Below are positions 17,401-26,445 of a stretch of DNA of 64,000 bases, one piece after another. The translations under genes were made by a program, and so were the position numbers. The stretch lies in contig CASDRS010000011.1 in assembly GCA_949283255.1 (NCBI GenBank), positions 1 through 64,000 of the forward strand. The letters run 5' to 3'. Source of the DNA: an uncultured bacterium. GTDB taxonomy: Bacteria > Cyanobacteriota > Vampirovibrionia > Gastranaerophilales > Gastranaerophilaceae. The notes beneath the pieces are model-generated. The model was not told where the DNA came from. It worked only from the letters and a program-made list of their open reading frames with translations, and made no database searches. The stretch's first letter is position 1, and each line of letters opens with the position of its first letter.

Positions 17401-18258
17401 ATGAAACAGATTTTAGACCAAAATTTTGATAAAGAAAGATCTCTATATAACATTAAAAACACTGATGTTATTAACTGTGTTTTTGCAGGTCCTGCTGATG
17501 GAGAATCAGTATTGAAAGAATGCAGAAATATATCGGTCAAAAATTGCAAGTTTTCTTTGAGGTATCCTCTATGGCATGCAAAACGTTTTGAATTAAAAAG
17601 CTCTTCATTGGATGATTTAACAAGGGCTCCGATATGGTATTCAAATAATGGGACAATTGAGGATTGCAAAATTAACGGTGTAAAATGCCTTCGAGAATGC
17701 AAGAATATTACGGTAAATAATTGCGACATTGTATCTCCTGAATTTGGTTGGAGATGTAATGGTTTGCATATTGCAAATTCAAATATCGATTCTATGTATT
17801 TTCTTTTTGAGTCAAAAAATATTGAGATTGAAAATTTGAATATGAGTGGCAAGTATTCTTTTCAATACGTGAAAAATTTGCATATAATAGATTCCAATCT
17901 TGATACAAAAGATGCTTTTTGGCACAGCAAAAATGTTACGGTAGAGAATTCAGTAGTAAAAGGTGAGTATTTGGGCTGGTTTTCGGAAAATCTTACATTG
18001 ATTAACTGCAAAATAATTGGGACTCAGCCGCTTTGTTATTGTAAAAATTTGAAGTTGATAAATTGTATTATGGAAGACACTGATTTGGCGTTTGAATATT
18101 CAGATGTTGATGCAGAGATTGAGGGCGATATTATGTCGGTCAAAAATCCAAAATCCGGAACTATTGTTGCAGATTCCGTAGGGGAAGTAGTTAATGAGGA
18201 TGCTGTAATCAGATGCTGTGGAAAAGTTTTAATCCGAAAAGAAAAAATGTTAGCGTAA
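17401..18258 (+). CDS. DUF3737 family right-handed beta-helix protein
   Basis: A 285-aa DUF3737 protein. It shows the family's repeated 20-residue rungs: CRNISVKNCKF, YPLWHAKRFELKSSSL, CKNITVNNCDI, SKNIEIENLNM, SKNVTVENSVV, SENLTLINCKI. These predict a cytoplasmic parallel beta-helix. The function of the family is unknown. It opens a four-gene operon with a strong SD (GAGGAGG) and is followed after 13 nt by a hydrolase gene. Confidence 0.85.
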   Translation: MKQILDQNFDKERSLYNIKNTDVINCVFAGPADGESVLKECRNISVKNCKFSLRYPLWHAKRFELKSSSLDDLTRAPIWYSNNGTIEDCKINGVKCLRECKNITVNNCDIVSPEFGWRCNGLHIANSNIDSMYFLFESKNIEIENLNMSGKYSFQYVKNLHIIDSNLDTKDAFWHSKNVTVENSVVKGEYLGWFSENLTLINCKIIGTQPLCYCKNLKLINCIMEDTDLAFEYSDVDAEIEGDIMSVKNPKSGTIVADSVGEVVNEDAVIRCCGKVLIRKEKMLA

Positions 18259-18271
18259 AGGAAAATTAAAA

Positions 18272-19144
18272 ATGGAAATAATTAATGTACAAACAAAAAG
18301 AGGAATTGTTCTTCGGACGATAATGTATGAGGCTGAACAGGCTGATACAATTGTTATTTTAATGACAGGTATTTGCTCAAATATATTTAACAATATGCTA
18401 TTACAGACAACTGGAGAAGTCCTTTCTCAAAACGGGATTTCTTATATTGTAGGACAAGCTATGGATGCATTTTCTGTTCTGCATTACTCAAATGTTGTTA
18501 CAAAAACTCAAGAATTAAAAGGGGTTGCTCTGGATGATTTTAGTGTAATTGATGAAGACATTCAGGCTTATATTGATTATGCAAAATCCTTGGGTTATAA
18601 AAATATTATTCTTGGTGGACATTCATTAGGTTCAAACAGGGTTATTCACTATCTCGCTCAAAACGATGATCCTGCAATAAAACACTTTATTATTTCAGGG
18701 CCTGTGGATTTTTCTGATATGCTTAATGTTATGACGACAAAGGAACAATTTGAGACAGCTCAAAAGTTTATTGATGAAGGTCGTGGAGATAATATTCTTC
18801 CGTTTTTGTTTGGAGGTTTTTCACCTATGAGTGCAGAGACTATGATTAATAATTGGGCGGATAATAAAATTTATAAGAATTGTCCGTTTATAAGCAACGA
18901 TGGTGAGACTAACTCGCTTTCAAGTATTAATATAGATGGTTTAATCTTAATCGGCGAAAAAGATAGTTGTGCTGGGGAAAATCCTTATGAGTTTGCAACT
19001 AAGATTAGTAATTGTATGCCTAAATCCGATAGCAATAAGATAGTTATTTTGGATGGTGCGGGGCATATTTTTTATAACAAGCATAATGAATATGCAAACA
19101 CGGTTTTGGAATTTGTTAAGAGTCGAGAACTCGCAGTAGTATAA
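18272..19144 (+). CDS. alpha/beta-fold hydrolase
   Basis: A 290-aa cytoplasmic alpha/beta hydrolase. The nucleophile elbow is GGHSLGSNRVIHYL near residue 112-125, a probable acid Asp is in LILIGEKDSC (about 230) and the catalytic His is in DGAGHIFYN (about 267). The N-terminal strand MEIINVQTKRGIVLRTI and IVILMTGI fit the DUF1749/serine hydrolase group. The substrate is unknown. It is the second gene of the operon, 12 nt before the flavin reductase gene. Confidence 0.85.
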   Translation: MEIINVQTKRGIVLRTIMYEAEQADTIVILMTGICSNIFNNMLLQTTGEVLSQNGISYIVGQAMDAFSVLHYSNVVTKTQELKGVALDDFSVIDEDIQAYIDYAKSLGYKNIILGGHSLGSNRVIHYLAQNDDPAIKHFIISGPVDFSDMLNVMTTKEQFETAQKFIDEGRGDNILPFLFGGFSPMSAETMINNWADNKIYKNCPFISNDGETNSLSSINIDGLILIGEKDSCAGENPYEFATKISNCMPKSDSNKIVILDGAGHIFYNKHNEYANTVLEFVKSRELAVV

Positions 19145-19156
19145 AGGAGAGAAAAT

Positions 19157-19696
19157 ATGGCAAAAAATGTATTGGTAATATCGTCAACGTTAAGAAAAAA
19201 CGGAAATTCCGAAGTATTAGCGAAAGAATTTTTGCGTGGTGCACAAGATAGCGGAAATAATGTTGAATTTGTGACACTTCAAGATAAAGAAATCAAGTTC
19301 TGTAACGGTTGTATGGCTTGTCAGAAACTTCAGACTTGTGTAATTAAAGATGATTCTAATGAGATAGTTGAGAAAATGAAAAAGGCTGATGTAATAGCTT
19401 TTGCAAGTCCTATTTATTATTATGAAATGTCAGGTCAGTTAAAGACATTATTGGATAGAGGTAACCCTTTATATACTTCAGATTACAAATTCAGAGATAT
19501 TTATTTTCTTGCAACTGCTGCAGATACTAGCCCTAATGCTGCTGATATTGCAATTAACGGTATAAGAGGTTGGGTTGCATGTTTTGCAAATGTTCAGCTT
19601 AAAGGTACTGTTCTTGGTGCAGGAGCAGAAGCAGTCGGGGATATTCAGCATAACCCTGCTTTAGCCAAGGCTTATGAACTGGGAAAAGGAGTATAA
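19157..19696 (+). CDS. NADPH-dependent FMN reductase / iron-sulfur flavoprotein-like
   Basis: A 179-aa flavodoxin-fold protein. The phosphate-binding loop is ISSTLRKNGNSEVLAKEF. CNGCMACQKLQTC (about 50-62) has the cysteine pattern of iron-sulfur flavoproteins or of the WrbA/FMN_red group, and PIYYYEMSGQLKTLLDR is the FMN-contact loop. Likely a NAD(P)H:quinone or FMN reductase. SD AAAGGAG. Third gene of the operon, 2 nt before the start of the next. Confidence 0.9.
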   Translation: MAKNVLVISSTLRKNGNSEVLAKEFLRGAQDSGNNVEFVTLQDKEIKFCNGCMACQKLQTCVIKDDSNEIVEKMKKADVIAFASPIYYYEMSGQLKTLLDRGNPLYTSDYKFRDIYFLATAADTSPNAADIAINGIRGWVACFANVQLKGTVLGAGAEAVGDIQHNPALAKAYELGKGV

Positions 19697-19698
19697 AT

Positions 19699-20715
19699 TT
19701 GTTTAAAAAGTTATTATTAGTATTTGTTTTGGTAATTTTTGTTGTTGGAGGCAAAGTTATGGCACAAAGTAATTTAACAGTGAAAGAACAAGATATTGCA
19801 AAGATTGCATCCTATACTGCAAGCGGGGATTTGACAGCGTTGGAAGCTGCTTTGAATAAAGGGCTTGATAATGGGCTTACAGTAAACCAAATTAAAGAAC
19901 TTCTTGTTCAGATGTATGCATATTGCGGATTTCCAAGAAGTTTGAACGGGATAAATACGTTTATCAAAGTTGTTGATGCAAGAAAAGGCTTAACACAGGG
20001 AGATGTTGGCAAGCCTTTGCCTGACGGCACGGATAAAAAAGCTTATGGAAATCAGGTTCAGATAGAGCTTACCGGAGCTCCTACTACTGGAAGATACATC
20101 GAATTTACACCTGCGATTGATACATTTTTGAAAGAACATTTGTTTGCGGATATCTTTGGAAGAGGAGTTTTAACTTATCAAGAAAGAGAAATTGCAACAA
20201 TTGCAGCGCTTTCATCAATTAAGGGTGTTGAACCGCAGTTGAATGCTCATATTCAAATCGGCAAACATATTGGACTTACTGATGCTCAAGTTGAAGAGAT
20301 TTTAAAACTTACATCTGCAGAAAATAAAGCCGGAGAATTTGGGTTGGGGGAAGAGAATAAGCAGTATGAAAAGTATTTCATCGGTAAAAGCTATTTGAAC
20401 CCTTTAACTAATGAAGGAGTTGGTATTGCAAATGTTACATTTGAACCTGGGTGCAGAAATAATTGGCATATCCATCATAAAGGCGGACAAATCCTTCTTG
20501 TTACAAGCGGACGCGGATATTATCAGGAATGGGGCAAGCCTGCTCAGGAACTTAAAGCCGGTGATGTTGTAAATATTCCGCCTGAAGTTAAGCACTGGCA
20601 TGGTGCGGCAAAAGACAGCTGGTTTAGCCATGTTGCAATAGCTGTTCCTGCAGAAGGGGCTTCTAATGAATGGTTAGAGCCTGTAAGTGACGAGGAATAT
20701 AACAGATTAAAATAA
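19699..20715 (+). CDS. secreted carboxymuconolactone decarboxylase-like/cupin fusion
   Basis: A 338-aa fusion. A TTG start is chosen because AAGGAG sits about 8 nt before it and it supplies a signal peptide (KKLLLVFVLVIFVVGGKVMA, cleavage after MA). Two CMD/AhpD-like helical repeats follow (about 30-90 and 155-215, YQEREIATIAAL), then a cupin (about 235-325) with metal ligands in NNWHIHHKGGQ and KHWHG. Known CMD-cupin proteins are periplasmic and tied to redox or aromatic metabolism. It ends the operon with the flavin reductase and hydrolase. Confidence 0.88.
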   Translation: MFKKLLLVFVLVIFVVGGKVMAQSNLTVKEQDIAKIASYTASGDLTALEAALNKGLDNGLTVNQIKELLVQMYAYCGFPRSLNGINTFIKVVDARKGLTQGDVGKPLPDGTDKKAYGNQVQIELTGAPTTGRYIEFTPAIDTFLKEHLFADIFGRGVLTYQEREIATIAALSSIKGVEPQLNAHIQIGKHIGLTDAQVEEILKLTSAENKAGEFGLGEENKQYEKYFIGKSYLNPLTNEGVGIANVTFEPGCRNNWHIHHKGGQILLVTSGRGYYQEWGKPAQELKAGDVVNIPPEVKHWHGAAKDSWFSHVAIAVPAEGASNEWLEPVSDEEYNRLK

Positions 20716-20747
20716 AACAACTATATTTTAATCTTTTCTCTACAAAA

Positions 20748-20773
20748 GCAATCGAGGCATTTGCCTCGGTTGC
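20748..20773. terminator. intrinsic terminator between convergent genes
   Basis: A 12-bp stem GCAATCGAGGCA / TGCCTCGGTTGC with one G-T pair. On the minus strand it is followed by TTTTGT, so it best terminates the cupin gene, and it may act both ways. Confidence 0.75.
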
Positions 20774-21151
20774 TTATACTATTTCTGCATCTGAAAGCCC
20801 GTATTGTGAAAGGGAGTCTTTCTTTCCCTGAATACATATAAATTCAAATTCATTGTCCCCTGTGTTTGCTATTGTGCGGCTTGCTTGCGGGTCGATTTTT
20901 ACGATTGAACCTTCTTTTACTTCGACAGGTTCATTGTCTATTGTCATTTCTCCTCTACCTTTGAGTACAATATAGATTTCTTCATTTTGTTTGTGCTTGT
21001 GATTGAATGGAACTTTAAATCCTTTTGGTACTGTATTAATTGAAATTTCACAGCTTGTTAGCCCTAATAAATCGTGTAAAAATATTTTTCCATTTTCAAG
21101 ATTAATAAGTTCATCTAATTTTCTGATTTCTTTTGTTGTGTAATTTTGCAT
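20774..21151 (-). CDS. small cupin-domain protein
   Basis: A 125-aa single cupin. Metal ligands are visible as NHKHKQNEEIYIVLKGRGEM in motif 1, and motif 2 is GSIVKIDPQASRTIAN, where the usual His is replaced. The C-terminus is FEFICIQGKKDSL. SD AGGAGA. A palindrome almost identical to that before the marR gene lies just upstream, so I infer control by the neighbouring MarR regulator. Substrate unknown. Confidence 0.88.
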   Translation of the reverse strand: MQNYTTKEIRKLDELINLENGKIFLHDLLGLTSCEISINTVPKGFKVPFNHKHKQNEEIYIVLKGRGEMTIDNEPVEVKEGSIVKIDPQASRTIANTGDNEFEFICIQGKKDSLSQYGLSDAEIV

Positions 21152-21166
21152 AATTTCTCCTTTCTT

Positions 21167-21184
21167 TAATTAGATATCTAACTA
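21167..21184. promoter_or_regulatory. MarR-type operator before the cupin gene
   Basis: TAATTAGAT/ATCTAACTA is an 18-bp palindrome with one mismatch. It differs by one base from the site at 21632 and lies 16 bp upstream of the cupin start. Confidence 0.7.
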
Positions 21185-21199
21185 TTATTTAAAAATTTT

Positions 21200-21607
21200 T
21201 TATATCATTTTTTCAAGAAGTTTTTCTAATAAAGTATTTTCTTCTTGTGTTAAATTTTTGTGTAGCATTTGATTAAGTTCACAAGATATTTTTTCAAAAA
21301 TTTTCTTGAAAGATTCTCCTTTGGAAGTGAGTGTTATATATGTAATTCTATTGTCCTCAGAAGATTTTTCTCTTTTGACAAAACCAAGTTTTTCTAATTT
21401 GTCTACAAGTACGGTAACTGTAGGTTTAGTTCTATGAATTTCATCTGCAATATCTTTCATTGTAGATTTGTCGTATTTGTATAGGACTGCTAAAATATCT
21501 CCGTGACTTGGTACAAGACCTTTTATGCCGTTTTTATTAAGTTCTTCAATGATAAAACGGTTCCCTTTTTCTTTTATTTTTGATATCAATGATAGAGTAT
21601 TTTTCAT
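21200..21607 (-). CDS. MarR-family transcriptional regulator
   Basis: A 135-aa winged-helix repressor. The recognition region is MKDIADEIHRTKPTVTVLVD, the wing is KREKSSEDNRITYITLT, and dimerisation helices lie at both ends. Target genes are probably its own and the cupin gene, since both carry the same palindrome. In its own promoter the palindrome overlaps the upstream edge of the -10 TATAAT (21628-21633 on the minus strand), the usual layout of autorepression. The inducing ligand is unknown. Confidence 0.93.
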   Translation of the reverse strand: MKNTLSLISKIKEKGNRFIIEELNKNGIKGLVPSHGDILAVLYKYDKSTMKDIADEIHRTKPTVTVLVDKLEKLGFVKREKSSEDNRITYITLTSKGESFKKIFEKISCELNQMLHKNLTQEENTLLEKLLEKMI

Positions 21608-21631
21608 AACATCAGTGTCCCTCGTTTATTA

Positions 21632-21649
21632 TAGTTAGATATCTAACTA
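21632..21649. promoter_or_regulatory. MarR-type operator before marR
   Basis: A perfect 18-bp palindrome TAGTTAGAT/ATCTAACTA, overlapping the -10 of the marR gene. Matching copy at 21167. Confidence 0.75.
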
Positions 21650-21773
21650 ATGTCAAGTATTTTTATCATCTTATATCCTTGACAGTTTAATTATCTGATA
21701 TGATAATTATATGTAACTTTATTTTTCTAAGTTGACGTTTTTTAGATTAGACTTTCAATTCAGGAGTAAGACT

Positions 21774-23015
21774 ATGCAGGAAATAAAATGCCCAAAGTGC
21801 GGAGAAGTTTTTCAGGTAGATGAATCAGGGTATGCCGCTATCGTAAAGCAGGTGAGGGATAAAGAGTTTGAGAAGGAAATTTCGTCCAGAGAAATTCAGT
21901 TTGCCAGTGAGAAGGAAACTGCAATAAAGCTTGCAAAAGCTGAAACTGAAAATGAGTTGAAAAATATTATTGTGCAAAAAGATAAAGAGTTAAATGATTT
22001 GACCAATCAGAAAGATAGAGAAATTCTTGAGTTGAAGAGCAAAATTGAAACTTATGAAAAGGACAAGGCTCTTGAATTGAACAAGTTTGAAATGGAAAAA
22101 GAGAGGGGTTTAGCTGTGAAAGATCAGCTGATTTCTGAGCTTACTCAAAAAATAGAATTAGGTGAAAAAGAGAGTTTATTAAAAGAGCAGTCTATGAAAG
22201 AAAAATATGAGTCTATGATTAGATTTAAAGATGAAGAAATTGCTCGTTATAAAGATTTTAATGCAAAGCTTTCTACAAAAATGATTGGCGAGAGTCTTGA
22301 AAAGCATTGTGAAGTTGAGTTTAACAAGCTTCGTGCGACAGGGTTTCAGAATGCTTATTTTGAGAAGGATAATGATGTAAAAACAGGCAGTAAAGGTGAT
22401 TACATTTTTAGAGAGTCAACGGATGACGGGATTGAAATTGTCTCAATTATGTTTGAGATGAAAAATGAGATGGATTCTACATCTACAAAGAAAAAGAATG
22501 AGGATTTCTTAAAAGAATTAGACAAGGACAGGTGTGAGAAAAATTGTGAGTATGCAGTATTAGTTTCTATGTTGGAGCCTGAAAATGAGTTGTATAATTC
22601 AGGGATTGTAGATATGTCTCACAAGTATCCGAAGATGTATGTAATTCGTCCGCAATTCTTTATTCCTATGATTACGCTTTTGAGAAATGCTGCTTTAAAT
22701 TCTTTACAGTATAAGCAGGAGCTTGTGGTGATTAGAAATCAGAATATTGATATTTCTCATTTTGAGGAGAATATGAATGAGTTTAAGGAAAAATTCGCAA
22801 GAAATTATGAATTAGCTAGCAGAAAATTTAAGACTGCAATAGATGAAATCGACAAAACGATTGACCATCTTCAAAAGACAAAGGCAGCTTTAATATCTTC
22901 AGAAGACAATTTGCGTCTTGCAAACAAAAAGGCTGAAGATTTGAGTATCAAGAGGCTTACGAAAAACAACCCGACTATGGCTGCAAAGTTTGCAGAACTC
23001 GAGATGAAAAAGTAA
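21774..23015 (+). CDS. DUF2130 coiled-coil protein
   Basis: A 413-aa DUF2130 protein. ATG 21774 is chosen because AGGAG precedes it and translation opens with a zinc-finger-like [17 protein letters not shown]; an upstream TTG adds only an unconserved tail. A long coiled coil spans about 25-170. The conserved DUF2130 core (about 170-320) has [44 protein letters not shown] and [12 protein letters not shown]; the E-x-K and D positions resemble a PD-(D/E)xK-like fold. The role is unknown, though DNA-related functions have been suggested for the family. Confidence 0.88.
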   Translation: MQEIKCPKCGEVFQVDESGYAAIVKQVRDKEFEKEISSREIQFASEKETAIKLAKAETENELKNIIVQKDKELNDLTNQKDREILELKSKIETYEKDKALELNKFEMEKERGLAVKDQLISELTQKIELGEKESLLKEQSMKEKYESMIRFKDEEIARYKDFNAKLSTKMIGESLEKHCEVEFNKLRATGFQNAYFEKDNDVKTGSKGDYIFRESTDDGIEIVSIMFEMKNEMDSTSTKKKNEDFLKELDKDRCEKNCEYAVLVSMLEPENELYNSGIVDMSHKYPKMYVIRPQFFIPMITLLRNAALNSLQYKQELVVIRNQNIDISHFEENMNEFKEKFARNYELASRKFKTAIDEIDKTIDHLQKTKAALISSEDNLRLANKKAEDLSIKRLTKNNPTMAAKFAELEMKK

Positions 23016-23029
23016 GCTGTAATAATATT

Positions 23030-24370
23030 TTATTGCTCGATTAATGTAGAATGAAATCTGTATGCTTCAAAAGTTTTCGAGAAGTAATCAGGACTTAGGC
23101 CTGCTTTTCTTTTTAGAGAGTTTAAAAACTCTTTTTTGTCAGGTAGTTGTTCCCATACCGTCGGAAGATAGACAGCTTGGTAATTACCGTCTTTTATGAT
23201 AATTCCGTCTTCGAAAGGCTTGATTTTATTCAACAAGTCTTCTTCTCCGTCAAACTCTATTGGTGTCGGCTCAGATAAAATTGATACGTCTATGTGAAGT
23301 TGTTCAATTTCTTCTTTTTGTACGGGGTTAAACCTCGGGTCATTGAAGGCAGCATTTTGTGCATTTATTGCTATATCTTCAATTAGGGTTCTATGCGCAA
23401 TAATTGAGCCGATACAGCCTCTTAGTATATTATTTTTTTCTAAAGTTACAAAACTTGCTCCAGGTTCGTTAAAGACTTGCGGAAATTTTAGCTCTATTTC
23501 TTTTGTCTCAAATTTTGATTTTATGCTCAGCTTGCACAAGTTAATAATAAACTTTGAGTAGTATTTTTTTATAAATTCGTTTTTGCTTCCTTCATACAAG
23601 AACCAGCAGCCGTAACCTACGACGCTTGATTTATCTCCTGTTGTTTTTGAGGAGTTTGTCATATTAATGCGGATTAAGGAAAAATGATTTTTATTCGCAA
23701 AGTTGACGAGCCCGATAATTCCTGTGGCACCGCAGGCTTGTTCGTGGCTAAATCTGTTTGTAAGTCCGTTTTCTATCATTTGTGCCGTTATATTGTCGAT
23801 TTTTACTGCATCTTCATTTCTGTGGAAGTGGCTCAAGTCTGATGAAATGATAAATCCGTAATCAGGATTAGGATAGTATTCGGTAATAATTTTTTCTACA
23901 ATTTCAGGGGTTTCTTGTCCTATTAGTATCGGGATTATTTTTACATCCTGAAATGTTTTTTGGATTATTGGAACTTGAATTTCAAGTGCGTGTTCAGGCT
24001 GGATTGCTTCATCATTATACTGGGCATTGAATTTATTTATTAATTCCTGATTTATTTCCTGATTAATTTCTATTTCACCAAAAGGTGTTTGCCATATATC
24101 AAAGCTTGATAAAGCCAATCCTAAAAATCCTACTCTATGAGCAGGCGCAAAGATGAATAAGTTTTTTATATTTTTATCTAATTGGCTTATCCCTTCATAG
24201 GCGAGTTGCCCCGAATATACAAGACCGGCATGTGGTACGATGACGGCGCGGGTTTTGGCTTCATAAGTATTTTTGCTGTTTAAAGCAAACATATCAATTT
24301 GATTTTTTAATTCTGCAGGATCGTTTGTGTAAAATGTGCCTGCTACAGATGGTTGTTTTATTTTTTTCAT
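23030..24370 (-). CDS. AmmeMemoRadiSam system B-A fusion (MEMO1 + AMMECR1)
   Basis: A 446-aa fusion. The MEMO1-like domain (about 1-265) resembles class III extradiol dioxygenases and shows VPHAGLVYSGQLAYEGI and SSDLSHFHRNEDAV. The AMMECR1 domain (about 275-446) shows EPGASFVTLEKNNILRGCIG and FNDPRFNPVQKEE. ATG 24370 is chosen over the longer reading because the conserved KKIKQPSVAGTFY begins there and a TATAAT ends 6 nt upstream. The three AmmeMemoRadiSam proteins are conserved together in prokaryotes, but the reaction is unknown to me. It is divergent from the radical SAM partner. Confidence 0.9.
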   Translation of the reverse strand: MKKIKQPSVAGTFYTNDPAELKNQIDMFALNSKNTYEAKTRAVIVPHAGLVYSGQLAYEGISQLDKNIKNLFIFAPAHRVGFLGLALSSFDIWQTPFGEIEINQEINQELINKFNAQYNDEAIQPEHALEIQVPIIQKTFQDVKIIPILIGQETPEIVEKIITEYYPNPDYGFIISSDLSHFHRNEDAVKIDNITAQMIENGLTNRFSHEQACGATGIIGLVNFANKNHFSLIRINMTNSSKTTGDKSSVVGYGCWFLYEGSKNEFIKKYYSKFIINLCKLSIKSKFETKEIELKFPQVFNEPGASFVTLEKNNILRGCIGSIIAHRTLIEDIAINAQNAAFNDPRFNPVQKEEIEQLHIDVSILSEPTPIEFDGEEDLLNKIKPFEDGIIIKDGNYQAVYLPTVWEQLPDKKEFLNSLKRKAGLSPDYFSKTFEAYRFHSTLIEQ

Positions 24371-24376
24371 AAAAGT

Positions 24377-24384
24377 ATTATAAT
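24377..24384. promoter_or_regulatory. shared palindromic -10 for two divergent leaderless genes
   Basis: ATTATAAT is self-complementary. It gives TATAAT on the plus strand (24379-24384), 7 nt before ATG 24392, and TATAAT on the minus strand (24377-24382), 6 nt before ATG 24370. Neither start has an SD. The two starts are only 21 bp apart. Confidence 0.55.
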
Positions 24385-24391
24385 GCAGTTT

Positions 24392-25393
24392 ATGAAATAT
24401 CAAAACATTCTAACGGATGATAAAGTTCAATGTGTGATTTGTCCGAGAAACTGCATTTTGAGTAATGGTCAGGAAGGCTTTTGCCATGTAAGAAAAAATG
24501 TTAATGGTCAAATTGAGCTTATGACTTATGGTTATAATACGGGGCTTGCTATTGATCCTGTTGAGAAAAAACCTTTGTATCATTTTTACCCGTCAACTCC
24601 GGTTCTGTCTTTTGGGACTTTGGGTTGTAATATGGGATGTCAGTTTTGCCAAAATTGGCAAACTACAAAGAGTCGTGAGGATGTTAGGGAGTTAAACAAA
24701 ACTTCTCCCGAAGAGATTGTGAGTGTTGCAAAAAAATATAACTGCAAAAGTGTTGCTTTTACTTATAATGATCCGATAATATTTTTTGAATATGCTATAG
24801 ATACTGCAAAATTATGTCGGGAAGAAGGTATCAAGACAATAGCCGTAACGTCTGGGTTTATAAATCCTGAGCCCGCAAGAGAATTTTTTGAATATATGGA
24901 TGGCGCAAACATTGATTTGAAAGGGTTTAGTGAGAGATTTTACAAGAAAAATTGTCTGGCTCATCTTTCTCCTGTGCTGGATACGATTAAGTATGTTGTG
25001 AACGAAACAGATTGCTGGGTTGAGTTGACGACGATGTTGATTGAAGGTGAAAATGATGCAGAAGATGAGATTAAGGCTGAGTGCGGCTGGATTTTAGAAA
25101 ATTTGGGAGATAGTGTGCCTTTGCATTTTAGTGCATTTTTCCCTCGGTATAATTTTGCCGATAGAAAGTCGACGGATTTTACTACTCTTTTAAATGCATA
25201 TAAAATAGCGCAAGAGATGGGATTGAAATATGTTTATACGGGGAATTTAGCAAATATTCAAACCTCTACTACTTATTGTAAAAATTGTCATTCCCCTTTG
25301 ATTGTAAGAAACGGTTATGAGCTTGTCGGATATCAGATAGATTCTGAGGGGAAATGTTTGCATTGCGGTACAAAATGTGATGGAATTTTTTAG
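24392..25393 (+). CDS. amrS: AmmeMemoRadiSam system radical SAM protein
   Basis: A 333-aa radical SAM enzyme. An N-terminal cysteine cluster (VQCVICPRNC and GFCHVRKN) precedes the SAM cluster motif TLGCNMGCQFCQNWQ (C-x3-C-x2-C). The core is followed by a C-terminal zinc-like motif with CKNCHSPL and CLHCGTKCDG. This is the AmrS type, related to pyruvate formate-lyase activating enzymes. The start at 24392 (MKYQNIL) is set by the family N-terminus; 24383 is possible. Its divergent neighbour encodes the other two system parts. Confidence 0.9.
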   Translation: MKYQNILTDDKVQCVICPRNCILSNGQEGFCHVRKNVNGQIELMTYGYNTGLAIDPVEKKPLYHFYPSTPVLSFGTLGCNMGCQFCQNWQTTKSREDVRELNKTSPEEIVSVAKKYNCKSVAFTYNDPIIFFEYAIDTAKLCREEGIKTIAVTSGFINPEPAREFFEYMDGANIDLKGFSERFYKKNCLAHLSPVLDTIKYVVNETDCWVELTTMLIEGENDAEDEIKAECGWILENLGDSVPLHFSAFFPRYNFADRKSTDFTTLLNAYKIAQEMGLKYVYTGNLANIQTSTTYCKNCHSPLIVRNGYELVGYQIDSEGKCLHCGTKCDGIF

Positions 25394-25467
25394 GGAAATT
25401 TAGATATTTTTTCTATTAAATATGTTATAATATGAGTAGAGTTTATATGTTTTTGGGAGTTTAAAAT

Positions 25468-26391
25468 ATGATTGATTATGACAATTTATTGAAGAAAATT
25501 CCCAGAGTCAAGAAAATTCTTGACGACGGTTCCGACGAGATAATTTATCATTATACAAAACCTGAAAAATTATTGGGTCTTTTGGAATCTGAAACTCTCA
25601 GATTTTCCAATGCGCTATATTTGAATGATAAGGAAGAGGTAACTTATTCATATAAGCTTATTGTAGATTTGATTGACGGTCGATCTGATTTGAATGAAAA
25701 ATTGTTTTCAAAAATAAGAGAACACTTTTTTAATAAGTACACGAATATTGTTAACGGGAATGACAATTTTAATTACAAGTATGAATATTATACGGTATCC
25801 TTTTCTACGGAGAGTGATAATTTGACATTGTGGAACAATTACGCAAAAGGTCAGAGTTATACAGGTTATAATATTGGATTTTGCAAAAACGAGCTTATCA
25901 AAGATATGATAAAAAAAGGGTTTTCTTCCGTATACGGAAATGTTATTTATGACAGAAAAGTCCAAGTTACTGTTTTAAATCTTATATTTAACAAGTGGAA
26001 TAAAGAGTTTGAGCGGATTTTAAAATTAAAAAAAGTCCAAAAAAATTCTGATGCGGAAGAGCCTTTGAAAGTTTTGTTTGAATTAATCGACATTTTGGGC
26101 ATAATAAGTTTGTTCTTCAAAAATCCGCATTTTAAAGATGAAAAAGAGTATAGAATAATTTTTATTAACAGCTTTGGGACAGATACGTCAAAGCCGACAA
26201 AAATCTGTGAGAAAAACGGTCTGTTTGTTCCGTATATAGAATACAAGTTCCAAAAAAGGACAGTAAATTCAATAAATATTGGCCCTACTTTGGATGAGAA
26301 TATTTTCTATACAAGTACGAGCAGGATGTTATTAAATTTCGGATATGGAAACAAGGCTATAAATAGATCAAAAATCCCTCTGAGATACTAA
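25468..26391 (+). CDS. DUF2971 family protein
   Basis: A 307-aa DUF2971 protein. Typical motifs are IIYHYTKPEKLLGLLES, LRFSNALYLNDKEEV, YTVSFSTESDNLTLWNNYA and the C-terminal DEKEYRIIF. The function is not established. The H-Y-T...W-x-x-Y pattern has been compared with ADP-ribosyltransferase-like folds; I regard that as unproven. SD GGGAG. It is a single gene between amrS and a Xer recombinase gene. Confidence 0.88.
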   Translation: MIDYDNLLKKIPRVKKILDDGSDEIIYHYTKPEKLLGLLESETLRFSNALYLNDKEEVTYSYKLIVDLIDGRSDLNEKLFSKIREHFFNKYTNIVNGNDNFNYKYEYYTVSFSTESDNLTLWNNYAKGQSYTGYNIGFCKNELIKDMIKKGFSSVYGNVIYDRKVQVTVLNLIFNKWNKEFERILKLKKVQKNSDAEEPLKVLFELIDILGIISLFFKNPHFKDEKEYRIIFINSFGTDTSKPTKICEKNGLFVPYIEYKFQKRTVNSINIGPTLDENIFYTSTSRMLLNFGYGNKAINRSKIPLRY

Positions 26392-26433
26392 AAAATAATA
26401 CATTTATATTATTAAATCAGAATTAAAAGATTA

Positions 26434-26439
26434 TATAAT
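26434..26439 (+). promoter_or_regulatory. -10 box giving a likely leaderless mRNA
   Basis: TATAAT, then ATTTGC (6 nt), then ATG 26446. There is no SD. Confidence 0.5.
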
Positions 26440-26445
26440 ATTTGC

